Origin: Salvelinus alpinus
Taxonomy: Eukaryota > Chordata > Actinopteri > Salmoniformes > Salmonidae
Direction of reading: 5' to 3'
Assembly (NCBI RefSeq): GCF_045679555.1
Contig: NC_092096.1
Location: 29,210,364 to 29,274,363 of the forward strand
Length of the DNA stretch: 64,000 nucleotides
Within the stretch, counting starts at the first letter, position 1. Each line of letters begins with the position of its first letter. Both the position numbers and the translations under genes were made by a program. The notes under the pieces were generated by a model, which was not told the DNA's origin, made no database searches, and was given only the letters and a program-made list of their open reading frames with translations. This document shows positions 12,736 to 21,323 of this stretch, one piece after another.

Positions 12736-14215
12736 AACTTAGCAAAATTAGAAACGTCCCTTTTTCAGGACCCTGTCTTTCAAAGATAATTTGTAAAAAT
12801 CCAAATAACTTCACAGATCCTCATTGTAAAGGGTTTAAACACTGTTTCCCATGCTTGTTCAATGAACCATAAACAATTAATGAACATGCACCTGTGGAAT
12901 GGTCGCTTAGACACTAACAGCTTACAGACGGTAGACAAATAAGGTCACAGTTATGAAAACGTAGGACACTAAAGAGGCCTTTCTACTGACTCTGAAAAAC
13001 ACCAAAAGAAAGATTCCCAGGGTCCCTGCTCATCTGCGTGAACGTGCCTTTGGCATGCTGCAAGGAGGCATGAGGACTGCAGATGTGGCCAGGGCAATAA
13101 ATTGCAATGTCTGTACTGTGAGACGCCTAAGACAACGCTACAGGGAGACAGGATGGACAGCTGATCGTCCTTGCAGTGGCAGACCACATGTAACAACACC
13201 TGCACAGGATCGGTACATCCGAACATCACACCTGCGGGACAGGTACAGGATGGCAACAACTGCCAAAGTTACACCAGGAACGCACAATCCCTCCAGCAGT
13301 GCTCAGACTGTCCGCAATAAGCTGAGAGAGGCTGGACTGAGGGCTTGTAGGCCTGTTGTAAGGCAGGTCCTCACCAGACATCACCGGCAACAACATCGCC
13401 TATGGGCACAAACCCACCATCGCTGGACCAGACAGGACTGGCAAAAATTGCTCTTCACTGACAAGTCGGGTTTTTGTCTCACCAGGGGTGATGGTCGGAT
13501 TCGCGTTTATCGTCAAAGGAATGAGCGTTACACCGAGGCCTGTACTCTGGATCGATTTGGACGTGGAGGGTCGTTCATGGTCTGGGGCGGTGTGTCACAG
13601 CATCATCGGACTGAGTTTGTTGTCATTGCAGGCAATCTCAACGCTGTGCGTTACAGCGAAGACATCCTCCTCCCTGATGTGGTACCCTTCCTGCAGGCTC
13701 ATCCTGACATGACCGTCTAGCATGACAATGCCACCAGCCATACTGCTCATTCTGTGCGTGATTTCCTGCAAGACAGGAATGTCAGTGTTCTGCCATGGCC
13801 AGCGAAGAGCCTGGATCTCAATCACATTGAGCACGTCTGGGACCTGTTGGATCGGAGGATGAGGGTTAGGGCCATTCCCCCCAGAAATGTCCGGGAACTT
13901 GCAGGTGCCTTGGTGGAAGAGTGGGGTAAAATCTCACAGCAAGATCTGGCAAATCTGGTGCAGTCCATGAGGAGGAGAAGCACTGCAGTACTTAATGCAG
14001 CTGGTGGCCACAACAGATACTGACTGTTACTTCTGATTTTGACCCCCCCTTTGTTCAGGGACACATTATTCAATTTCTGTTAGTCACATGTCTGTGGAAC
14101 TTGTTCAGTTTATGTCTAAGTTGTTGAATCCTGTTATGTTCATACAAATATTTACACAGTATGTTGAAAATAAATGCAGTTGACAGTGAGAGGACGTTTC
14201 TTTTTTTGCTGAGTT
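12736..14215 (+). mobile_element. Tc1-A, near-complete Tc1-like transposon inside LINE 1
   Basis: The 1480 bp element is flanked by TA at 12734-12735 and 14216-14217. The ends are inverted (left AACTTAGCAAAATTAGAAAC; right the inverse of AACTCAGCAAAAAAAGAAAC). It carries one transposase gene on the plus strand. The family is recognised from memory as one of the common salmonid Tc1 types. Both insertion boundaries are exact, so it is the innermost and youngest layer of the nest. Confidence 0.92.
13013..14023 (+). pseudogene. Tc1-A transposase, nearly full length but disabled
   Basis: A Tc1-like DDE transposase with an N-terminal paired-type helix-turn-helix region (about 13055-13250, MRTADVARAINCN, VRRLRQRYRETG) and a C-terminal catalytic domain. 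The expected start is ATT at 13013-13015 where the family has ATG, so translation would have to begin downstream at 13055. The first catalytic Asp is in LLFTDKSGF (family: TDES). The second is in HDNATSH. The third residue is in NHIEHVWD. A TAG at 13718-13720 replaces the Gln codon just before HDNA and separates the first Asp from the rest. The frame stays open to the stop at 14021-14023. Apart from these sites the gene is well kept. Confidence 0.88.
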
Positions 14216-16642
14216 TATTTGAAAGTTTAATGCTTAAAACCAGCAAATCAAATTGTTTGGGGACAGACTTGATGGAGACAACCGAGCACTGAAGGTGATC
14301 CTTGGTAAAGATTGCCACTCCCCCACCTTTTGAAGATCTGTCTTGCCGAAAAAGGTTAGAACCAGAAAGGTTAACACCAGTATTCAAAACACTCTTTCTT
14401 AACCACGTCTCAGTGATGACCAACACATTTGGATTGGAGCTGTGAACTCACACTTTCAATTGATCCATTTTAGGTAATAAGCTTTTAGTGTTAACGTGCA
14501 GAAAACCCAGGCTTTTACGAGAGCAGAAATCAGTGAAGCAGATATCAGAGCACAAGTCAGAATTGGGTTAGCAACTATAGATGGGCCAGGGTGTACATAC
14601 GCATTTCCAGATATCATCAACAGTAATACAATCAAGGCACGGCACAGTACAGGGAGAGATCTGCAGTGCTGATTTATGACATCTGAATGTGCATCAGATG
14701 GCAACAAGATCATATTGTACAGCAATTTCATCAGGTAACATGAATACAAAGCCGGCGAGAGGTGGTTAGAATAGGATGGGAGGCCAAAAGTCTGTGTAAC
14801 CAGTAGAGAGTCAGAGTCCCGAGTGTGGGAACAAACATAGTCTGTCCCACGGTTGGGTAAAGAAAGTTTGTAGTCAACAAAGTATGCAGGAGTCATGAGG
14901 CAAATAGCAAAATGCACAAGAAAAAAAAGTAATATTTAAAGACTTGGGGCTAGCCATTGTAAGTTCATGTCAGTCGCCCCAACAGTGCGTGTGTGCTGGA
15001 GGCGAGCGAAAGCTCGGGAGAGACGGGTGAGTGTGATGGAGGTACCTGTACCAGACAGGGGGAGACAGGCCAGGGCAGACGGTGAACAGATCGCCAGGTG
15101 GAATCCAAGCAGCAGTGCAGCAGGCAATGGGAGTAGGTGTCACACCCACTTGGAAGAAGCTTTCTTGTAGAAAATGCCAGTGAATGGTCTTTGGACAGCA
15201 AGACGGGGCTTCAGAGGACGCTTCAAGGACTCCTGACACTTGTTGGGCCCAAAGGCCTTTTACTTCACACCTTAGTGCTAATTGAATTTGTATCTAGCTC
15301 AGTTCCAGGTTGGAATGGTGTCCTCAAGTCTCTGCTGTTTGTTGGCTAGAGCATCCTCCCAATACTAAATGATAGAGTGAAAAGAAGGAAACCTGTACAA
15401 AATAAAAATATTCAATATCCCTTTGAGCATGGTGAAGTTATAAATTACACTTTGGATGGTGTATCAACACACCCAGTCACGACAAAGATACAGGCCTTCC
15501 TTACTCACTTGTCAGAGAGGAAGGAAACCACTCAGGGATTTTACCATGAGGCCAATGGTGACTTTAAAACAGTTACAGTTTAATGTCTGTGATAGGAAAA
15601 CTCTGAGGATGGATCAACAACATTGTAGTTACTCCACAAAACTAACTTAAATTACAGTGAAAAGAAGGTAGCCTGTACAGAATAAAAATATTCCAAAACA
15701 TGCATCCTCTTTGCAGTAAGGCACTAAAGTAATACTGCAAGAAATGTGGCAAAGCAATTACATTTTTGTCCTGAATACAAAGTGTTACACATTACTGAGT
15801 ACCACTATTCATATTTTCAAGCATAATGGTGGCTGCATCACGTTATGGGTTCGCTTGGAATCCTTACGGATAGGGGAGTTTTCAGGATTAAAAACTAATG
15901 GAGCTAAGCACAAGCAAAATCCTAGAGGAAAACCTGGTTCAGTCTGCTTTCCACGAGAGACTGGGAGATGAATGCACCTTTCAGCAGGACAATCACCTAG
16001 AACACAAGGCCCAATCTAAACTGGAGTTGCTTTCCAAGAAGACGGGGAATGGTCCTGAGTGGCTGAGATACAGTTTTGAGTTAAATCTACTTGAAAATCT
16101 ATGGCTTGACCGGAAAATGTTTGTCTAGCAATGATCAACAACCAATTTGACAGAGCTTGAAGAATTTTGAAAATAACAGTGGGCAAATGTTTCACAATCC
16201 AGTTGTGGAAAGCTCTTAGAGACTTACCCAGAAAGACTTATAGGTGTAATCGCTGCCAAACATGCTTCTACAAGGGGGGACTCAGAGGTGTAAATACTTA
16301 TGTAAATTAGATCTATCTGAATTTCATTTTCAACAAATTTGCTACAATTTCTGAAAACATGTTTTCCAGTTAATGGGGTATTGTGTGTAGATGGGTGAGA
16401 AAAATGATATATTTAATCCATTTTGAATTCAGGATTTAACACAACAACGTGGAATAAGTAAAGGGGTATGAACACTTTCTGAAGGCACTGTATGTGATGG
16501 AAAGAGCAGATGTTCCTAATGTTTTGAACACTCAGTGTATAAATTATATTCTTCAGGAATCAATAGGTACATATCATTAATAGTCCAAAAATTGATGTAG
16601 CAATTACATATTTTCTATGGCTGTAGAAGATGACCCCTTTAA

Positions 16643-17203
16643 GATGAGTGCACTAACTGTAAATCGCAAATGAGATTGTCTGCTAAACTAATCAAATGTT
16701 ATGTAAATGTAATACCCAGTGCCATTTCTAAAAAGGGATGAGATTCAATCCATCCACATTTGCTAGGGTATGCATGTCCTAATGAATATGACCGTGATAA
16801 CCATATAATACTCTTGCAAACTTCCATAGCGTAAAACAACAGACTGTCTGAATCAACCCAACTGAAACAAATTTACAGGGCAATCAATGCCAAAATGCCT
16901 GTGCCCCAACTCCAGCTTTTAAACTCCCAATTGTAAGGTTCTATATGCGTTACACTCAGGCCTCCTGGTGGCTTGAATTGGAGGTGAAACAGGACAAAAA
17001 TTGTGACAGAAAAATGTAAAACACAAATTCATATTTATCATACTCCAAAAATTCAAACATATTGTACAAAATATTATTTTACATAAATAATATTACTTAT
17101 TTTCCCCATAAACTGTAGCTGGGTCACATTTGACCCAAATATTCTCATCGGTCATTTTCCACTAAATTTCCTCTTGGCTCACTGAAGTTAGGATATGTAC
17201 TTA
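16643..17203. other. Short single-copy-looking spacer between two nests
   Basis: The stretch is AT-rich and lies between the end of repeat R and the TA that begins Tc1-D (17202-17203). No gene, RNA or repeat is recognised. It could be older degraded repeat. Confidence 0.4.
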
Positions 17204-18610
17204 CAGTGCCTTCAGAAAGTATTCATACCCCTTGACTTATTCCACATTTTATTGTTTTACAGCCTGAATAAAAAAATGATTGTCTTGAAAACATGTTTGT
17301 AGAATTTTTTTTCACATTTATTGAAAATGAAATGCCAAAATATGTAATTTACACAAGTATTCACACCCCTGAGTCAATACTTTGTAGAAGCACCTTTGGC
17401 AGCGATTACAACTGTGAGTCTTTCTGGGTAAGTCTCTTAGAGCTTTCCACACCTGAATTGTGCAACATTTACCCATTATTCTTGAAAAAATTCTTCAAAC
17501 TCTGTCAAATTGGTTGTTGATCATTGCTAGATATTGAAACAAACATTTTCAGGTCTTGCCATAGATTTTCAAGTAGATTTAAGGCCACTCAGTATCAGTC
17601 AGTCTTCTTGGTAAGCAATTCCAGTGTAGATTTGGCCTTGTGTTTTATGTTATTGTCCCTCTGAAAGGTGAATTCATCTCCCAGTGTCTAATGGAAAGCA
17701 GACTGAACCAGGTTTTCTTCTAGGGTTTTGCCTGTGCTTAGCGCCATTCCGTTTCTTTTTTATCCTGAAAAACTCCCCAGTCCTTAACAATTACAAACAT
17801 ACCCATAACAAGATGCAGCCACCACTATGCTTGACAATATGAAGAGCGGTACTCAGTAATGTTTTGTATTGGATTTTCTCCAAACATAACACTTTCTATT
17901 CAGGACAAAAAATGTAATTGCTTTGCCACGTTTTTTTTGCAGTATTACTTTAGTGCCTTGTTGCAAACAGGGTACATGTTTTGGAATATTTTTATTCTGT
18001 ACAGGCTTCCTTCTTTTCACTGTCATTTAGGTTAGTATTGTGGAGTAACTACAATGTTGTTGATCCATCCTCAGAGTTCTCCTATCACAGCCATTAAACT
18101 GTAACTGTTTTAAAGTCATCATTGGCCTCATGGAAAAATTCCTGAGCAGTTTCCTTCCTCTCCGGCAACTGAGTTAGGAAGGCCTGTATCTTTGTAGTGA
18201 CTGGGTGTATTGATAAACCATTCAAAGTGTAATTTTTAACTTCACCATGCTCAAAGGGATATTTAATGTCTGCTTTTTATTTTTACCCATCTACCAATAG
18301 GTGCCCTTCTTTGCGAGGCATTGGAAAACCTCCCTGGTCTTTATGGTTGAATCTGTGTTTGAAATTCACTGCACGATTGAGTGACCTTACACATATTTGG
18401 ATGTGTTGGGTTCAGGGATGAGGTAGTCATTCAAAAATCATGTTAAACACTATTATTGCACACAGAATGAGTCCATGCAACTTATTATGTAACTTGTTAA
18501 GCAAATTTTTACTCCTGAACTTATTTAGGCTTGCCATAAAAAAGGGGTTAAATACTTATTGACTCAAGACATTTCAGCTTTTCATTTGTAATTCATTTGT
18601 TTAAAAAAAA
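17204..18610 (-). mobile_element. Tc1-D, degraded Tc1-like transposon, same family as Tc1-B
   Basis: After a TA at 17202-17203 the element begins CAGTGCCTTCAGAAAGTATT, the inverse of Tc1-B's right end. The transposase sense strand is minus. Remnants include the reverse complement of the segment around 17640-17730 (ENLVQSAFH region, as in Tc1-B). The left part reads continuously to about 18610, where Tc1-C begins. The remaining right end expected for the family is not found beyond Tc1-C. No open transposase survives. Confidence 0.78.
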
Positions 18611-18616
18611 TATATA

Positions 18617-19804
18617 CACTCCCGTTCAAAAGTTTGGGGTCAATTAGAAATGTCCTTGTTTTTGAAAGATAATTTAAAAAATTGTCCATTAAAATAACAT
18701 CAAATTGATCAGAAATACAGTGTTGACATTGTTAATGTTGTAAATGACTATTATAGCTGGAAACGGCAGATTTTTTATGGAATATCTACATAGGCGTACA
18801 GAGGCCCGTTATCAGCAACCATCACTCCTGTGTTCCAATGGCACGTTGTGTTAGCTAATCCAAGTTTATCATTTTAAAAGGCTAATTGATCATTAGAAAA
18901 CCTTTTTGCAATTATGTTAGCACAGCTGAAAACAGTTGAGCTGATTAAAGAAGCAATAAAACTGGCTTTCTTTAGACTAGTTGAGTATCTGGAGCATCAG
19001 CATTTGTGGGTTCGATTACAGGCTCAAAATGTCCAGAAACAAAGAACTTTCTTCTGAAACTCATCAGTCTATTCTTGTTCTGAGAAATGAAGGCTATTCC
19101 ATGCGAGAAATTGCCAAGAAACTGAAGATCTCGTACATCGATGTGTACTACTCCCTTCACAGAACAGCTTTAACTGGCTCTAACCAGAATAGAAAGAGGA
19201 GTGGGAGGCCCCGGTGCACAACTGAGCAAGAGGACAAGTACATTAGAATGTCTAGTTTGAGAAACAGAAGCCTCACAAGTCCTCAACTGGCAGCTTCATT
19301 AAATAGTACCCGCAAAACACCAGTCTAAACGTCAACAGTGAAGAGAAGACTCTGGGATGCTGGCCTTCTAGACAGAGTTGCAAAGAAAAAGCCATATCTC
19401 AGACTGGCGAGGGGAAGATTGGGAAAAAATGTTATGGACAGATGAATCTAAGTTTGAGGTGTTCGGATCACAAAGAAGAACATTCTTGAGACGCAGAAAA
19501 AATGAAAAGATGCTGGAGGAGTGCTTAATGCCATCTGTCAAGCATGGTGGAGGCAATGCGATGGTCTGGGGGTGCTTTGGTGGTGGTAAAGTGGGAGGTT
19601 TGTACAGGGTAAAAGGGATCTTGAAGAAGGAAGGCTATCACTCCATTTTGCAACGCCATGCCATACCCTGTGGACGGCGCTTAATTGGAGCCAATTTCCT
19701 CCTACAACAGGACAATGACCCAAAGCACAGCTCCAAACTATGCAAGAACTATTTAGGGAAGAAGCAGTCAGCTGGTGTTCTGTCTATAATGGAGTGGCCA
19801 GCAC
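18617..19804 (+). mobile_element. Tc1-C, left part of a Tc1-like transposon entered by the gypsy element
   Basis: The element begins CACTCCCGTTCAAAAGTTTG after TA (18615-18616), the terminus of a third salmonid Tc1 family. It runs through the transposase gene until the gypsy 5' LTR at 19805. The remaining third, with the final catalytic Glu and the right terminal repeat, is absent on the other side of the gypsy element, where LINE 2 follows instead. Confidence 0.82.
19029..19804 (+). pseudogene. Tc1-C transposase fragment
   Basis: From ATG 19029 the frame encodes the DNA-binding half (MSRNKELSSETHQSILVLRN, EGYSMREIAKKLKIS, GRPRCTTEQEDKYIR). A TAA at 19326-19328 interrupts it. Near 19400 about 20 codons expected from the family are missing (between KKKPYL and GEDWEKMLW). 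The catalytic half continues with WTDESKFEVFG (first Asp), SVKHGGGNAMVWGCF and [12 protein letters not shown] (second Asp), and stops at the EWPA motif where the LTR begins. The third catalytic residue is not present. Confidence 0.85.
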
Positions 19805-20385
19805 TGTCATGTTTTGTCATTGATTATCATGTCTTGTCCCTGTGCTTCCCTTCTATTCGTTTCCCTCTGCTGGTCTTATTAGGTTCTTTCCCTCTTTCTA
19901 TCCCTCTCTCTCCCCCTCCCTCTCTCCCTCTCTCCCTCTCTCGCTCTCTCTCTCTATCGTTCCGTTCCTGCTCCCAGCTGTTCCTCATTCTCCTAACTAC
20001 CTCATTTACTCTTTCACACCTGTCCCCTATTTTGCCCTCTGATTAGAGTCCCTATTTCTCCCTCTGTTTTCCGCTTCTGTCCTTGTCGGATCCTTGTTGG
20101 ATGTTTGCTGTTCTGTGTCCTTGTTCCGCCCTGTCGTGTTTTTGCCTTCTTCAGATGCTGCGTGTGAGCAGGTGTCTATGTCAGCTACGGCCTGTGCCTT
20201 CCCGAAGCGACCTGCAGTCTGTGGCCGCGTCTCCAGTCGTTCCTCTCTACTGACGAGAGGATTTCAGTTTTCCTGTTTTGGATTTACCTAAGATAATATC
20301 CAGGAGTATCGGTTTTTGTTTAAGACTGGAATAAAGACTCTGTTTCTATTAAGTCGCTTTTGGGTCCTCATTCAGCAGCATAACA
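19805..20385 (+). repeat. 5' LTR of the gypsy element
   Basis: The repeat starts TGTCATGTTTTGTCATTG and probably ends ...CATAACA, with gag about 20 bp further on. Its first about 520 bp recur at 24657-25172. The CT-rich tract at about 19895-19960 is a simple-sequence part of the LTR. Confidence 0.85.
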
Positions 20386-20403
20386 GAAGGATCCGACCAA
20401 GAA

Positions 20404-21323
20404 TGGACCCAGCGACTACGGATTCTCGCAACACTGCCGTCGAGTTCCAGGGAGCAATGCTCGGCAGACACGAGCAGGAATTGTCTGCTGCTCGTCATGC
20501 CGTTGAGACCCTGGCCGCTCAGGTCTCCGACCTCTCAGGACAGTTTCAGAGTCTTCGTCTCGTGCCACCAGCTACTTCCTGGTCTTCCGAGTCTCCGGAA
20601 CCTAGGGTTAATAACCCACCATGTTACTCTGGGCAGCCCACTGAGTGTCGCTCCTTTCTCACCCAGTGTGATATTGTGTTCTCTCTCCAGCCCAACACAT
20701 ACTCTAGAGAGAGAGCTCGGATCGCTTACGTCATATCACTCCTTACTGGTCGGGCTCGGGAGTGGGGCACAGCTATCTGGGAGGCAAGGGCTGAGTGTTC
20801 TAACGATTATCAGAACTTTAAAGAGGAGATGATACGGGTTTTTGATCGTTCAGTTTTTGGGAAGGAGGCTTCCAGGGCCCTGGCTTCCCTATGTCAAGGT
20901 GATCGATCCATAACGGATTACTCTATAGAGTTTCGCACTCTTGCTGCCTCCAGTGACTGGAACGAGCCGGCGTTGCTCGCTCGTTTTCTGGAGGGACTCC
21001 ACGCTGAGGTTAAGGATGAGATTCTCTCCCGGGAGGTTCCTTCCAGCGTGGACTCTTTGATTGCACTCGCCATCCGCATAGAACGACGGGTAGATCTTCG
21101 TCACCGAGCTCGTGGAAGAGAGCTCGCGTTAACGGTGTTCCCCCTCTCCGCATCTCAACCATCTCCTCCCACCGGCTCAGAGACTGAGCCCATGCAGCTG
21201 GGAGGTATTCGCATCTCGACTAAGGAGAGGGAACGGAGAATCACCAACCGCCTTTGCCTCTATTGCGGTTCTGCTGGACATTTTGTCATGTCATGTCCAG
21301 TAAAAGCCAGAGCTCATCAGTAA
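20404..21323 (+). CDS. gag: gag-like polyprotein of the gypsy element
   Basis: This is the structural gene of the LTR element, likely starting at MDPATT. A gag-type central region ([29 protein letters not shown]) is followed by a basic linker and one CCHC zinc knuckle ([15 protein letters not shown]). It overlaps pol, which lies in the neighbouring frame, as is usual for this family. Confidence 0.85.

Larger units (their letters stand above)
10163..14820 (-). pseudogene. LINE 1 ORF2 (endonuclease plus reverse transcriptase), broken
   Basis: Endonuclease pieces lie at about 14220-14426 (LVITETWLRKSVLNTGVNLS, GGGVAIF) and 12204-12733 (VAGCYRPPSAPA, LLGDLNWDM, SDHCFIACVRN). Reverse transcriptase pieces lie at 11407-11822 (DPKKTSGSDGLDPFF, YRPISILPCLSKVLEKL) and 10427-11404 (IFIDLAKAFDTVDH, GVPQGSILGP, YADDTVLYS). 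The C-terminus ends at 10163. It is interrupted by Tc1-A and by several point lesions: an in-frame TGA near 11841 between the pieces ending FNHHFIKS and starting FLFDSV, a frameshift near 11400, and frame loss near 12100-12290. Joining across Tc1-A with one TA gives IKLSNSSLLTVAGCY. Confidence 0.85.
9794..15352 (-). mobile_element. LINE 1, L2-clade non-LTR retrotransposon, near full length
   Basis: The element lies on the minus strand: its 3' tail is at 9794-9900, its ORF2 at about 10163-14820 and a probable 5' UTR at about 14940-15352. Without the Tc1-A insertion it is about 4.1 kb. Domain order is apurinic endonuclease, reverse transcriptase (FADD-type motif YADDTVLYS near 11000), then C-terminal region. 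The tail resembles the tail of the HpaI-type SINEs at 40447-40634 and 62314-62500. It sits inside Tc1-B with weakly matching flanks (actccacaa and cctcccaa), possibly an eroded target duplication. Confidence 0.85.
9460..16490 (+). mobile_element. Tc1-B, broken Tc1-like transposon split by LINE 1
   Basis: The left arm (about 9460-9793) and right arm (about 15353-16490) match the reverse complement of Tc1-D at 17204-18610, so this copy lies in the opposite orientation. The right end reads GAAGGCACTG followed by TA. The left terminal repeat is not recognisable. Around 15800-16130 the plus strand still encodes the back half of a transposase (ENLVQSAFHERLGDECTFQQ, then ENLWLD), including the second Asp in QQDNH. 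A block of about 100 bp seen once in Tc1-D (about 17980-18095) occurs twice in Tc1-B, so the copy was rearranged before LINE 1 landed. Confidence 0.75.
8789..16537. mobile_element. MITE-A with CACTGAGTG termini, interrupted
   Basis: The left end reads TA then CACTGAGTGTACAAAACATT (from 8787). The right end reads the inverted AATGTTTTGAACACTCAGTG then TA (to 16539). The left arm runs to about 9226 and the right arm is only 16491-16537. The interior is filled by Tc1-B and its own insertions. TA duplication and inverted ends indicate a Tc1/mariner-type non-autonomous element. A 16 bp stretch near the break occurs on both sides, which a simple TA insertion does not explain. Confidence 0.7.
8521..16642. 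mobile_element. TTAA-ended interspersed repeat R, split by a nest of later insertions
   Basis: The left part (8521-8786) starts TTAAAGCAGCAATCAGCAG. The right part (16540-16642) ends in CCCCTTTAA. Together they match one salmonid repeat known from memory, and the split is exactly at a TA where MITE-A entered. The TTAAAG and CTTTAA ends suggest a piggyBac-type non-autonomous element, which is inference. A second, older copy lies at about 33440-33690. This is the outermost shell of the nest. Confidence 0.65.

Noticed and set aside
14936-15349. Overlapping open frames on both strands at the LINE 1 5' end
   Set aside because: They fall in the GC-rich 5' UTR of LINE 1 and show no domain.
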